Positions 26,412 to 37,406 are shown, counted from the first letter of the stretch. The stretch: 64,000 bases of DNA from CAWCBH01 sp963793785 (GCA_963793785.1 CAWCBH010000003.1:1364001-1428000); one strand, 5' to 3'. Made by a program: numbers and translations. The notes: a model not told the origin generated them from the letters alone.

Positions 26412-27188
26412 TCATCGCAGAGCTTCGGGCTCCCGCAGCTGGTGCGCCGGAGTGAAGAAGTTGCGGTAGGCGAGCGTCGTCGCGACAAGGGCGGCAATCG
26501 CGACGCTGCCCAGCAGCGTGTAGAGGAGGATCAGCTGCAGCCGCACCGCGTCCACCGGGTCGGCGCCCGCGAGCAGCATCCCGACCATCGTCCCCGGGAA
26601 GAAGATCAGCCCCGTCGTCTTGGTCGAGTCGACCAGCGCGATCATGCCGCTGCGAAGCGAGCGGCGCACGATCGGCGCCGCGGCCTCGCGGGACGTCGCG
26701 CCGAGCGCAAGGGTCGCCTCGATTCGTGGCCGCGCCTCGCTCATCTCGTCGCCGAGGCGGTTCAGCGCCACCGCCGAGGCGGTCATCGCGTTGCCGATCA
26801 CCATGCCCCCGACCGGGACCAGGTAGCGGGGCTCGGGCTCGAAGATCCCCAGTGCGACCACCAAGCCGAGGGTTGCGGCCCCGGCCAGCGCCAGGGCGAT
26901 CAGCAGCGGCCAGAAGGCCGCCGGCACGTTCCTGGCTCGGGCGCGAGCCGTGAACGCCCCGAACACCACCATCACGATCAGCAGCGCGAGAACCAGCAGC
27001 AAGGTGTCGGCGTCGAAGATCGCCTGGATCACGAAGCCGATCGCGGTCAGCTGCAGGAACGAGCGGACCAGGGCGATGCCGATGTCGCGCTCGAGGTCGG
27101 CGTCGCGCCAGAAGGAGACCGCGGCGGCCAGCGCGACCAGCGCGACCGATCCGAGCACCTCGGCGAGGCTGACCTCGATCGAGCTCAA
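26412..27188 (-). CDS. fetB: FetB-type iron/metal exporter permease (UPF0014)
   Basis: 258 residues with about seven membrane helices. Seen: IALVRSFLQLTAIGFVIQAIF, VGGMVIGNAMTASAVALNRL, EATLALGATSREAAAPIVRRSLRSGMIALVDSTKTTGLIFFPGTMVG, hallmark stretches of the FetB family. The TTG start at 27188 overlaps the fetA stop (TTGA). With FetA it forms an ABC exporter that lowers cellular iron in E. coli; the true metal here is inferred. Confidence 0.9.
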   Translation of the reverse strand: MSSIEVSLAEVLGSVALVALAAAVSFWRDADLERDIGIALVRSFLQLTAIGFVIQAIFDADTLLLVLALLIVMVVFGAFTARARARNVPAAFWPLLIALALAGAATLGLVVALGIFEPEPRYLVPVGGMVIGNAMTASAVALNRLGDEMSEARPRIEATLALGATSREAAAPIVRRSLRSGMIALVDSTKTTGLIFFPGTMVGMLLAGADPVDAVRLQLILLYTLLGSVAIAALVATTLAYRNFFTPAHQLREPEALR

Positions 27189-27892
27189 TGGAGCACCTTT
27201 TCGATCGGCCCGCACTCGCCGATCCGTCCGGCATCGATCCGCACCACCCACTCCCCGAGCCGTCGCGCCTGCTCGGCGTCATGGCTGACGAGGACGACCG
27301 AGATCTCGAGATCGCGCCGCAGCGCCCGGAGCGTCAGCTCGACGGCATCGCGGGCGGCCTCGTCGAGCGCCGAGGTGGGCTCGTCGAGCAACAGCACCCG
27401 GGGGCCCTGGACCAGCGCCCGCGCCAGCATCACCCGCTGCTGCTCGCCGACGGAGAGCTGGGTGACATCGCGATCGGCGAAGGTCACATCCAGGCCGGCG
27501 TGCACAAGGCAGCGCTCGTGGTCGGGCCCGACGCCGGCAAGCCGGGCCGCGTAGGCGAGGTTGTCGGCCACGGTCCCGCCCAGCAGCGCCGGCAGCTGCG
27601 GCACCAGTGAGACCTCACGGCGCAGCCCGAGCGGGTCGCACTCGGTCAGCGGTCTGTCGCGATAGGAGACGCTGCCCGAATCGGGATCGGCGAGCCGGTT
27701 CAGAAGCCGCAGCAGGGTCGACTTGCCGCTGCCCGAGGGCCCGACGATCGCGGTCGCGCCGGCTGGAAGGGTCGCCGAGACCGAGTCGAGGACGAGCCGG
27801 CCGGCGCGCCGGAGCGACACTTCCCGCAGCTCGAAGAGCACGGCTGCATGATCACAGCGATGAGTCTCGCGCCGCGCCGCGGTCTCACTCAC
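27185..27892 (-). CDS. fetA: FetA-type ABC transporter ATPase
   Basis: About 235 residues from the GTG at 27892; a GTG at 27841 (VLFELREVSLRR) is also plausible and closer to the family start. Seen: Walker A GPSGSGKSTLLRLLNRL, Q-loop SLVPQLPAL, signature LSVGEQQRVMLARAL, Walker B VLLLDEPTSALDE and the switch His in VLVSHDAEQ. Partner of FetB by a 4-base overlap. Divergent from ku. Confidence 0.92.
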   Translation of the reverse strand: MSETAARRETHRCDHAAVLFELREVSLRRAGRLVLDSVSATLPAGATAIVGPSGSGKSTLLRLLNRLADPDSGSVSYRDRPLTECDPLGLRREVSLVPQLPALLGGTVADNLAYAARLAGVGPDHERCLVHAGLDVTFADRDVTQLSVGEQQRVMLARALVQGPRVLLLDEPTSALDEAARDAVELTLRALRRDLEISVVLVSHDAEQARRLGEWVVRIDAGRIGECGPIEKVLH

Positions 27893-27974
27893 ATGGGCGC
27901 AAGAAGCCTCTCGCTCGTCATAACGTCGCAGGGCCGCGGTCGCCAGCCTGGAAGAATCGGGTACAGGTGAGCTG

Positions 27975-28907
27975 ATGGCAAGAGCGATTTGGTCAGGAAC
28001 GATCTCCTTCGGGCTGCTGAACGTGCCCGTGAAGCTCTACAGCGCGGTCTCCCGGAAGACGATCCGCTTCAACGAGCTGCGCGAGTCCGACGGCGCCCGC
28101 GTCCGTCACCGCCGGGTCGCGGAGGGAACCGACGACGAGGTCGCCTACGAGGAGATCGTCAAGGGCTATGAGATCTCGCCCGACCGCTATGTCGTTCTCA
28201 CCCGCGACGAGCTGGCCGAGCTGGACCCGAAGAAGACCCGCTCGATCGACATCCAGGACTTCGTCGACATCGGCGGCATCGACCCGATCTACTTCGAGAA
28301 CCCCTACTACCTCGGCCCGGCCGAGGGAGCCGAGAAGGCCTACTCGCTGCTGGCCCGAGCGATGGAGTCATCCGGCAAGGCCGCGATCGCCCGCTTCGTG
28401 CTGCGAAACCGCGAGCACCTTTCGGCGATCCGCGCCCACGACGGCGTCCTGACGATGACGACGATGCGCTTTGCCGACGAGGTCGTCGCCCCTGAGGAGC
28501 TCGACGACGTGCTGCCCCAGGAGAAGCCCAAGGTGCAGAAGAAGGAAGTCGAGATGGCCGAGAAGCTGATCGACTCGCTGACCGCCGACTTCGACCCCGG
28601 CGCCTACCGCGACGAGTACCGCGAGGAGCTGCTGTCGCTGATCGAGCAGAAGGCCGAGGGCAAGGAGATCGTCGCCTCCGCCTCCGAGGAGCCCGAGCCG
28701 ACCAAGGCCCCCGACCTGATGGCGGCGCTGGAGGAGTCGATCGCGGCAGTGCGCGGCGAGGACCTCGGCAAGGGCGCCTCGAAGGGCAACGGCGGCGGCC
28801 GCGCCAAGGCGAAGCCGGCGAAGTCGAAGACCTCGAAGTCCTCGGGCTCCAAGTCGGGCAGCAAGTCGTCGAGCCGCTCGCGCTCGAAGGCGAAGTCGCG
28901 CTCCTAG
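27975..28907 (+). CDS. ku: Ku protein for non-homologous end joining
   Basis: 310 residues. The ATG at 27975 is preceded by AGGTGAG. The core starts MARAIWSGTISFGLLNVPVKLYSA and contains RDELAELDPKKTRSIDI and NPYYLGP, typical of the bacterial Ku homodimer that encircles DNA ends. The last 45 residues are a low-complexity Lys/Ser/Arg tail, seen in other Ku proteins and able to bind DNA. Directly followed by the LigD-type polymerase. Confidence 0.96.
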   Translation: MARAIWSGTISFGLLNVPVKLYSAVSRKTIRFNELRESDGARVRHRRVAEGTDDEVAYEEIVKGYEISPDRYVVLTRDELAELDPKKTRSIDIQDFVDIGGIDPIYFENPYYLGPAEGAEKAYSLLARAMESSGKAAIARFVLRNREHLSAIRAHDGVLTMTTMRFADEVVAPEELDDVLPQEKPKVQKKEVEMAEKLIDSLTADFDPGAYRDEYREELLSLIEQKAEGKEIVASASEEPEPTKAPDLMAALEESIAAVRGEDLGKGASKGNGGGRAKAKPAKSKTSKSSGSKSGSKSSSRSRSKAKSRS

Positions 28908-28910
28908 CGC

Positions 28911-29843
28911 TTGGCGGGCTCAGACCGCACCGTCGAGGTCGAGGGCCGGGAGCTGAAGCTCACCAACCTCGGCAAGGTCCTCTACCCGAAGCCGAAGTTC
29001 ACCAAGGGCGAGGTGATCGACTACTACGCGCGGATCGCGCCGGCGATCGTTCCCCACCTCTCCGGCCGGCCCCTGACCCTGCGCCGCTTCCCGGAGGGGG
29101 TCGACAACCTCGACGCGGCGTTCTTCGAGAAGCGCTGCCCAAAGCACCGGCCCGAGTGGGTGAAGACGACCAACGTCGACGCGGGACCGCGCGCCGGGGG
29201 GATCGACTTCTGCGTCTGCGACGGCCTGCCGACGCTGATCTGGATGGCGCAGCTGGCGGCGCTGGAGCTGCACCCGTCGCTGTCGCTCTCGCGCCGCCTC
29301 GAGCAGCCGACCGTGCTCGCCTTCGACCTCGACCCCGGCCCGCCGGCGAACATCATCGACTGCTGCCGGATCGGCGTCCGCCTGCGCGAGATGTTCGGGC
29401 ACTTCGACCTCGAGTGCTTCCCGAAGACCTCGGGGTCCAAGGGCCTGCAGGTCTACGTGCCGCTGAACACCAAGACCGACTACGACGAGACCAAGCCCTT
29501 CGCGCGGGCGATCGCGCAGCTGCTCGAAAAGCAGATGCCGAAGGAGGTCCTGTCGAAGATGAGCAAGGCGGAGCGCAAGGGAAAGGTCTTCGTCGACTGG
29601 TCCCAGAACCACCAGCGCAAGACGACGATCGCCGTCTACTCGCTACGAGCGCGGGAGCGGCCCACCGCCTCGACCCCGGTGACCTGGGACGAGGTCGAGA
29701 AGGCGCTGGCCGATGAGGATCCCGATCTGCTCGTCTTCGAGGCCGACGAGGTCGTCGAGCGCTTCGAGCAGCACGGCGACCTGTTCGCGCCGGTGCTGGA
29801 GAAAAAGCAGCGGCTGCCGAACATCGCCAAGATGACCGGCTAG
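28911..29843 (+). CDS. Stand-alone LigD-type NHEJ polymerase (primase-like)
   Basis: 310 residues from the TTG at 28911, three bases after the ku stop. Matches the polymerase domain of LigD: LTNLGKVLYPKPKFTKGEVIDYY, RRFPEGVD, the two metal-binding Asp in AFDLDPG, FPKTSGSKGLQVYVPL, and VFVDWSQNHQRKTTIAVYSLRARERPTASTPVTWDEV. No ligase or phosphoesterase domain is fused, so the ATP-dependent ligase must be elsewhere. It adds or fills nucleotides at broken ends held by Ku. Confidence 0.93.
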   Translation: MAGSDRTVEVEGRELKLTNLGKVLYPKPKFTKGEVIDYYARIAPAIVPHLSGRPLTLRRFPEGVDNLDAAFFEKRCPKHRPEWVKTTNVDAGPRAGGIDFCVCDGLPTLIWMAQLAALELHPSLSLSRRLEQPTVLAFDLDPGPPANIIDCCRIGVRLREMFGHFDLECFPKTSGSKGLQVYVPLNTKTDYDETKPFARAIAQLLEKQMPKEVLSKMSKAERKGKVFVDWSQNHQRKTTIAVYSLRARERPTASTPVTWDEVEKALADEDPDLLVFEADEVVERFEQHGDLFAPVLEKKQRLPNIAKMTG

Positions 29844-30058
29844 TGCGGGCTGCGCGCGCATTCACGGTCAGGACGATCCGAGCGATGAAGATCGTGGCCC
29901 GCGACGGCCGGATTCCGAGGCCGCTTCGGTGGATCGCAGGCTTGAGCCTGTTGCCGATTCCCGGTCCTGTCGATGAAGCGATTCTCGTCCTCATCGCACC
30001 GGTGTTCCTTGCCTTCTACCGCGCCCCCTTGACCGAAGCGTGGAGGCGAGCGGGCTAG
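29843..30058 (+). CDS. Small hypothetical membrane protein
   Basis: 71 residues from a GTG that overlaps the polymerase stop (TAGTG); an ATG at 29885 would give a 57-residue form. A conserved-looking core, IPRPLRWIAGLSLLPIPGPVDEAILVLIAPVF, contains one or two short hydrophobic segments. No named domain. Co-transcribed with ku and the NHEJ polymerase by position. Confidence 0.6.
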   Translation: MRAARAFTVRTIRAMKIVARDGRIPRPLRWIAGLSLLPIPGPVDEAILVLIAPVFLAFYRAPLTEAWRRAG

Positions 30059-30435
30059 GCCACCACTGCGTCGATCTCCACCAGCGCCCCCTTCGGCAAC
30101 GCTGCGACGCCGACCGCGGCGCGGGCCGGAGGCTGGTCAGCGAAGAACTCGCCGTAGGCCTCGTTGATCGCCGCGAACTCGCCCAGCTCGGTGGTGTAGA
30201 TCGTCAGCCTCAGCGCCCGGTCGAGGCTGGTCCCGGCCGCCTCGCAGACGGCCTCCAGGTTGCGCAGGCAGCGGGTCGCCTGCTCCGCCGCGGCCTCGCC
30301 GACCAGCTCACCGCTGGCGGGGTCGAGCGGAAGCTGACCCGAGCAGAAGAGAAGGTCGCCGGCCCGGACCGCGTGGCTGTAGGGGCCGACCGCCGCCGGC
30401 GCGCCGGGGGCCTCAATCGCCTCTCGGATCGACAT
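30055..30435 (-). CDS. ridA: RidA family reactive-imine deaminase
   Basis: 126 residues. The ATG at 30435 has AAAGGAG in front and starts MSIREAIEAPGAPAAVGPYSHAV. Also seen: LLFCSGQLPLDP, ATRCLRNLEAVCEAAG and the C-terminal PPARAAVGVAALPKGALVEIDAVV with the substrate-binding Arg. RidA hydrolyses reactive enamines released by PLP enzymes such as threonine deaminase, which is the neighbouring overlapping gene, so the pairing makes metabolic sense. Confidence 0.93.
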   Translation of the reverse strand: MSIREAIEAPGAPAAVGPYSHAVRAGDLLFCSGQLPLDPASGELVGEAAAEQATRCLRNLEAVCEAAGTSLDRALRLTIYTTELGEFAAINEAYGEFFADQPPARAAVGVAALPKGALVEIDAVVA

Positions 30436-31675
30436 CGGTCTCCTTTCGTCGTGGATAGCGCTGCTCGACCTCATAGCCCTCGCCCGCCAGCGACTCGACG
30501 ATCTGCGCCGCGTGGTCGGCGCCGCGGGTCTCGATCACCAGCTCGACGCCGGTCTCGGCCATGTGCAGGTGGACGCCCTCGCGGAGGTGGCGGACGTCGA
30601 CCACGTTGGCGCCGGCGGCCGCGACCCGCTCGAGCAGCTGCGCCAGACCTCCCGGCCGATCGGAGATCCGCGTGAACAGGACCGCGCCGCGCCCGTGCAG
30701 GGCCTCGCTGCGCCGCGCCACCGCGACCAGCAGCTCCTCGTCGATGTTGCCGCCCGAGAGCACCACCGCGGTGCTGCCTTCCGCCGCCGGCTCCACCTCA
30801 CCGCCCATCAACGCCGCCAGCCCGACCGCCCCGGCCCCCTCGACGACGAGCTTGGCGTCGGCGAGCAGCGCCGCCATCGCGTCGCCGACCTCGTCCTCGG
30901 AGACGACCACCACCCGGTCGACCCAGCGCTCGACCAGCGCCAGGGTCAGCTCACCGGGCCGCTTCACGGCGATCCCGTCGGCCACTGTCCGGGCCGCCGT
31001 CACGGCCTCGGCGCGACCGGCGGCGAGCGAGCCTGGATAGGGAGCACAGGCGTCGACCTGGACCCCGATCACCTCGACCTCGGGTCGGGCCGACTTGACC
31101 GCGATTGCGACGCCGCTGATCAACCCGCCGCCGCCCAGCGGAACCACGACCGAGCGCAGGTCGTCGATGTCCTCGAGCAGCTCCAGGCCGACGCTTCCCT
31201 GTCCGGCGACGACGTCGGGGTCGTCGAAGGGGTGCACGAAGACGGCTCCCTCGCGCTCGGCGAACCGCAGCGCGGCCTCGACGCAATCGTCGACGGTTCC
31301 CTCGCAGGGATGGATCGTGGCCCCGAAGCGGGCCGCCGGCTCGACCTTGGAGACGGGGGCGTCGGGCGGCACGAAGAGATCGCAGCGGGCGCCCTGGCGC
31401 TGCGCGGCGAGCGCAACCGCCTGACCGTGGTTGCCGGCGCTGCCGGCGACGACTCCCCGCTCGACCGTGCCTTCGCTGCTGCGCAGCTTGGCGCTGGCGC
31501 CGCGCAGCTTGAAGGACCCGCCCTGTTGCAGGCTCTCCGCCTTCAGCGCCAACCGGCCGCCGCAGCGGGCGTCGATCGCCGGCACCCGCAGGGTCGGGGT
31601 ACGGCTGACCAGGCTCGAGATCCGATCGCGCGCCCGCTCGATCCGATCGATCCCGACCTCGTCCTCGCTGCTCAT
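30413..31675 (-). CDS. ilvA: Threonine ammonia-lyase with ACT domain
   Basis: 420 residues. PLP-dependent deamination of threonine to 2-oxobutanoate. Seen: SFKLRGASAKL with the PLP Lys, GSAGNHGQAVALAAQ, VVPLGGGGLISGVAIA and VVLSGGNIDEELL. A C-terminal ACT domain (about 335-405, VLFTRISDRPGGLAQLLERV) suggests the catabolic/short-type regulation. The start ATG at 31675 precedes SSEDEVGIDRIERARDRI. It overlaps ridA by 23 bases. Confidence 0.93.
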   Translation of the reverse strand: MSSEDEVGIDRIERARDRISSLVSRTPTLRVPAIDARCGGRLALKAESLQQGGSFKLRGASAKLRSSEGTVERGVVAGSAGNHGQAVALAAQRQGARCDLFVPPDAPVSKVEPAARFGATIHPCEGTVDDCVEAALRFAEREGAVFVHPFDDPDVVAGQGSVGLELLEDIDDLRSVVVPLGGGGLISGVAIAVKSARPEVEVIGVQVDACAPYPGSLAAGRAEAVTAARTVADGIAVKRPGELTLALVERWVDRVVVVSEDEVGDAMAALLADAKLVVEGAGAVGLAALMGGEVEPAAEGSTAVVLSGGNIDEELLVAVARRSEALHGRGAVLFTRISDRPGGLAQLLERVAAAGANVVDVRHLREGVHLHMAETGVELVIETRGADHAAQIVESLAGEGYEVEQRYPRRKETDVDPRGD

Positions 31676-31722
31676 GCCGTACGGCCAGGCTACCGCCGCA
31701 TCGAGGCCCGTCGAGAGCGTCG

Positions 31723-33243
31723 CTAGTCGAGCGGCTGGCGCAACACCGGCTGCCGGGTCGCCCTGACCTCGTCCAGCCTTCGCACCGGAGTCGTGTAGGG
31801 CGCCTCGGCGCTGATCGCGGAATCGCGCTCGGCCTCGGCGAGGATCTCCTCGATCGCGTCGGCGAAAGCGTCGAGGCTCTCCTTGGTCTCGGTCTCGGTC
31901 GGCTCGACCATCAGCGCCTCGTCGACCAGGAGCGGGAAGTAGATCGTCGGCGGGTGGAAGCCGAAGTCGAGCAGGCGCTTGGCGAGATCGAGGGTCTTGA
32001 CGCCGAGCGATCGCTTCATCGGCGCACCGGAGAGCACGAACTCGTGCATGCAGTGGCGATCGAAGGCGATCGGGAGGTTCTCCGCCGCCCGCCCCTCCCC
32101 GAGGCGCGCCTTCAGGTAGTTGGCGTTCAGGACCGCTGTCTCGGAAGCCTCGGCCAGCCCGTCGGCGCCGAGGCTGAGGATGTAGGCGTAGGAGCGCACG
32201 AAGACGCCGAAGTTGCCCTGGAAACCGCGCAGGCGCCCGATCGACTTCGGGCGCTCCTGGTCGAGGTCGAAGAACGGCCGGTCTCCGCCGTTGGAGCCCT
32301 CGCGCCGCACCACCTGCGGACGCGGCAGGAAGGGCTCGATCCGCTCCGAGACCGCGATCGGCCCGGCGCCGGGGCCGCCGCCGCCGTGGGGCTGGCTGAA
32401 GGACTTGTGCAGGTTGACGTGGACGATGTCGAAGCCCATGTCGCCGGGGCGCGACTGGCCCATCACCGCGTTCAGGTTGGCGCCGTCGTAATAGAGGGTC
32501 CCACCGGCCTCGTGGATCAGGGTGGCGATCTCGGCGATGTTCTCGTCGAACAGCCCCAGCGTGTTCGGGTTGGTCAGCATCAGGCAGGCGACGTCGTCTG
32601 TGACCTTCGCCCGCAGATCGTCCATCTCCACCCCGCCGCGCTCGTTGGTCGCCACCTTGACGACCTCGTAGCCGGCCATCGTCACCGAGGCCGGATTGGT
32701 GCCGTGCGCGGTGTCGGGGGTGAGGACCTTGGTTCGCTCCTCGCCGCGGTCGCGCGTGGTAGGCGCGGGTCAGCAGCAGCCCCGCCAGCTCCCCGTGCGA
32801 TCCCGCCGACGGCTGCAGGCTGACGTGCGGCAGGCCGCAGATCTCGGCCAGCGACCGCTGCAGCAGCCACATCAGCTCCAGCGCGCCCTGGGCGCGGCCA
32901 GGGTCCTGGGCCGGGTGCAGGCGGGCGTGGCCGGGCAGCGCCGCGACGCGCTCGTTGAGGCGCGGGTTGTGCTTCATCGTGCAGGAGCCGAGCGGATAGA
33001 AGCCGGTGTCGAGGTCGAAGTTGCGCCGCGAGAGGCGGTTGTAGTGGCGGACGATCTCGGGCTCGGAGATCTCGGGCAGCCGCGGCGGCTCCGTGCGCAG
33101 GTGAGCGGCCGGGATCAGCTCCTCCAGCGGCCGCTCCGGGACGCCGGAGGCGGGAAGCTGGGCGGCCCGCCGGCCCGGCTTTGACTTCTCGAAGATCGTC
33201 ACCGCCCGCTCGCGCTGCATCGGCGTCTCGGACACCCGCTCGG

Positions 33244-33247
<4 letters not shown>
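31723..33247 (-). CDS. gcvPB: Glycine dehydrogenase (decarboxylating) subunit 2 (one-base frameshift)
   Basis: P-protein subunit 2 of the glycine cleavage system; 507 residues once one extra base near 32749 is removed. First frame: FEKSKPGRRAAQLP, NFDLDTGFYPLGSCTMKHNP, LQPSAGSHGELAGLLL. Second frame: VLTPDTAHGTNPASVTMAGYEVV, YYDGANLNAVMG, and the PLP Lys in VNLHKSFSQPHGGGGPG. The ATG at 33247 overlaps the gcvPA stop (ATGA). The two-subunit P-protein is the form found in Gram-positive and archaeal lineages. Confidence 0.93.
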
Positions 33248-34622
<1,375 letters not shown>

Positions 34623-34655
34623 CAGCCACAGGCTAGTGGTGGCCGCGGCAGGGCT

Positions 34656-35048
34656 CTAGCCGTCGTCGAGCAGCGCCTTGTAGGCGGCCACGTCGAGCAG
34701 CCGCTCGGCCTCGGCGGCGTCGCTGAGCCGCACCTTGACCAGCCACCCGTCTCCGTAGGGGTCGGAGTTGATCCGCTCGGGAGCGTCGGCGAGCGCCTCG
34801 TTGACCTCGATCACCTCGCCGGAGAGCGGCGCGAAGACGTCGGAGACCGCCTTCACCGACTCGACCTCGGCGTAGGCGCTGTCCTTGCTGATCTGCGAGC
34901 CGACCTCGGGTGGGTCGTAGAAGACGACCTCGCCGAGCGAGTCCTGCGCGTACCAGGTGACCCCGAAGGTCGCCTGGTCCCCGTCGAGCCGCGCCCAGTC
35001 GTGCTCGGGGTGGTAGAGGAGGTCCTCCGGGTAGCTCGCCTCTGCCAA
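34656..35048 (-). CDS. gcvH: Glycine cleavage H protein
   Basis: 130 residues. Carries the lipoyl arm that shuttles aminomethyl between P, T and L proteins. Seen: YHPEHDWARLDGDQATFGVT, ALADAPERINSDPYGDGWLVKV, and the lipoyl Lys in AEVESVKAVSDVFAPLSGEV. One base separates its start from the gcvT stop. No lipoate ligase or L protein gene is in the window. Confidence 0.96.
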   Translation of the reverse strand: MAEASYPEDLLYHPEHDWARLDGDQATFGVTWYAQDSLGEVVFYDPPEVGSQISKDSAYAEVESVKAVSDVFAPLSGEVIEVNEALADAPERINSDPYGDGWLVKVRLSDAAEAERLLDVAAYKALLDDG

Positions 35049-35049
35049 A

Positions 35050-36133
35050 TCAGCTCTCCTTCCTGTAGAGGGGCTTTGACCCTATGCGGGCCTGACGCCG
35101 CTTGCCGCGCACGTCGATCTCGATCTCGGTCCCCGGCTCGGCCAGCTCGGGCGGCAGGTAGCCCATCCCGATTCCGATCTCCAGCGAGGGCGAGAAGGTG
35201 CCGCTGGTGACGACACCCACCGCCTCACCTTCATTGAGGATCGGGTTGTCGGGGCGTGGGATCCCCTTGCCCTCGACCTTGAACGGCGCCAGCTTCTCGG
35301 AGGGACCGGCGGCCCGGACCTCGGCCACAGGCTCGGCGCCGACGAAGCCGGTCTCCTCCTTGCAGCACCAGCCGAGGCCGGCCGAGATCGGGTCCCGCTC
35401 AGGGGTCAGGTCGTTGCCGTGGAGGTGAAAGCAGACCTCGAGGCGCAGGGTGTCGCGGGCGCCCAATCCGCAGGGGACGACGCCGGCGTCGAGCAGCTTC
35501 TCCCAGGCGAACACGGCGCCGGCCGGGATCGAGCAGCAGCTCGACCCCGTCCTCGCCGGTGTAGCCGGTTCCGCAGATCAGCCCGGGCGCCCCCGCGATC
35601 GCCGTCGGCACAACGTGCATCCGCGGCGGCAGGTCGAGGCCGAGGGCGCCGGTGACGATCCGGCGCGCGTTCGGCCCCTGCACCGCCAGCATCGCCCAGC
35701 GGTCGGCGACGTCGCGCAGCACGCAGTCGTAGTCGTGCACCCAGCGGGCCATCCAGCGCAGGTCGCCGGCGTGGTTGGCGGCGTTGGTGACTGTGAGGAA
35801 GTGCTCCGGGGCGAGGCGGTAGGTGAAGAGGTCGTCGACGACGCCCCCCTGCTCGTTGCAAAGGACCGAGTACTGGGCCCCGCCGACCTCGATCGCCGTG
35901 ACGTCGTTGGAGAGCACCCGCTGCAAGAAGGCGTGGGCCTCCGGGCCCTCGGTCTCGACCTGGCCCATGTGGGAGACGTCGAACATGCCCGCATGGGACC
36001 GAACCGCGAGGTGCTCCTCGCGGATGCCGTCGTAGGAGACCGGCATCTCCCAGCCCGCGAACGGGACAAGCTTGGCGCCGGCTTCGAGGTGCTGCTCGGC
36101 AAGCGGGGTGCGGCGGAGGGTCTCCGTGGCCAC
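35050..36133 (-). CDS. gcvT: Aminomethyltransferase, glycine cleavage T protein (one-base frameshift)
   Basis: Transfers the methylene carbon to tetrahydrofolate. 360 residues after removing one extra base near 35523. First frame: RRTPLAEQHLEAGAKLVPFAGWEMPVSY, AGMFDVSHMGQ, GTGYTGEDGVELLLDP. Second frame: VFAWEKLLDAGVVPCGLGARDTLRLE, then NPILNEGEAVGVVTSGTFSPSLE. It begins 39 bases after ftsZ, too little room for a glycine riboswitch, so it is probably read through from the dcw/ftsZ transcript or a short promoter. Confidence 0.93.
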
Positions 36134-36172
36134 GGAGAGGGAGGCTATCCGGCGCTGTACGAAGCCAGGAAG

Positions 36173-37255
36173 CTAGTCGCGCAGGAACGGCGGCACGTCG
36201 ATGTCGTCGTCGTCGACGCGAAGGCTGCGCAGGTCGGTGTCCTCGGCCGAAACCCGCGGCCCCCGGCTCTCGTAGCGACGCCGGACCCTTTGCGGCGAGC
36301 GCGCCAGCAGCTCGAAGCCTTCGAAGCCGGTGGCGATCACGGTCACGCGCACCTCGTCGGTCAGCGACTGGTCGACGACGGAGCCGAAGATGATGTTCGC
36401 GTTGTCGTCGGCCTCGGCCTGGATCAGCTGCGCCGCCTCGTTGACCTCGAACAGGCCGAGGTCCTCGGGGCCGGTGATGTTGAGCAGCATCCCGGTCGCG
36501 CCGTTGATCGACTCCTCGATCAGCGGCGAGGTGATCGCGGCCTTGGCGGCGTCGGCGGCCCGAGTCTCGCCGGAGGCCGAGCCGACGCCCATCAGGGCCG
36601 AGCCGGCGTCGCGCATGATCGTGCGGACATCGGCGAAGTCGAGGTTGATCAAGCCCGGGATCGTGATCAGGTCGGTGATCCCCTGCACGCCCTGGCGGAG
36701 GATGTCGTCGGCCATCTTGAAGGCTTCCAGGACGCTGGTGCGCCGCTCGACCGCCTGCAGCAGCTTCTCGTTCGGAACGATGATCAGCGTGTCGACGTTG
36801 TTGCGCAGCTTCTCGATGCCCTCCAGCGCCTGCTGCATCCGCCGCTTGCCCTCGAACTCGAACGGCTTCGTCACCGCGCCGACGGTGAGGGCGCCGATCT
36901 CCTCCTTGGCGATCTCGGCGATCACGGGCGCGGCACCGGTCCCCGTGCCTCCGCCTTCGCCGGCGGTGACGAAGACCATGTCGGCGCCCTTCAGCGCCTC
37001 CTTGATCTCATCGCGACTCTCGGCTGCCGCCCCGGCGCCGACCTCGGGATTTCCGCCGGCGCCCAGCCCGCGGGTCAGCTCCTGGCCGATCGAAAGCTTC
37101 ATGTCGGCGTCGCAGGCCTGCAGGGCCTGGGCGTCGGTGTTGACCGCCAGGAACTCGACGCCGCGGATTCCGGCATCGACCATCCGGCTGACCGCGTTGG
37201 TGCCGCCGCCGCCGGCCCCGACGACCTTGATCACCGCGAGGTAGGTGGATTCCAT
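36173..37255 (-). CDS. ftsZ: Cell division GTPase FtsZ
   Basis: 360 residues, tubulin fold; forms the Z-ring. Seen: VVGAGGGGTNAVSRMV, NTDAQAL, tubulin signature AGEGGGTGTGAAPVIAEIA, VPNEKL, the T7 loop NLDFADVRTIM, and a short linker leading to the C-terminal peptide DIDVPPFLRD that docks partner proteins. ftsA is absent, as in most Actinobacteria. It has its own promoter in the 342-base upstream gap. Confidence 0.97.
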   Translation of the reverse strand: MESTYLAVIKVVGAGGGGTNAVSRMVDAGIRGVEFLAVNTDAQALQACDADMKLSIGQELTRGLGAGGNPEVGAGAAAESRDEIKEALKGADMVFVTAGEGGGTGTGAAPVIAEIAKEEIGALTVGAVTKPFEFEGKRRMQQALEGIEKLRNNVDTLIIVPNEKLLQAVERRTSVLEAFKMADDILRQGVQGITDLITIPGLINLDFADVRTIMRDAGSALMGVGSASGETRAADAAKAAITSPLIEESINGATGMLLNITGPEDLGLFEVNEAAQLIQAEADDNANIIFGSVVDQSLTDEVRVTVIATGFEGFELLARSPQRVRRRYESRGPRVSAEDTDLRSLRVDDDDIDVPPFLRD

Positions 37256-37377
37256 CTCCCGATCTCCGCTTGCCCGTGCATGTCCGGGTCTTTGTTCGAG
37301 TTGAGCCCTTGTTCCGTCCGAGGCTTCAGCAATGCTTAAGGGTTGTAAAGCTTGCCGAGGCAGCGGGAATTGCGCTC

Positions 37378-37406
37378 AACGTAAGGTATTCCGGGTCCTC
37401 TGTCAA
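37378..37406 (-). promoter_or_regulatory. ftsZ promoter (sigma-A type)
   Basis: On the minus strand TTGACA (37401-37406) and TACGTT (37378-37383) are separated by 17 bases. The -35 is a perfect consensus and the -10 fits TANNNT. It lies about 120 bases before the ftsZ start. Confidence 0.65.

Noticed and set aside
36134..36172. Glycine riboswitch ahead of gcvT
   Set aside because: Only 39 bases separate ftsZ and gcvT, too short for the aptamer.
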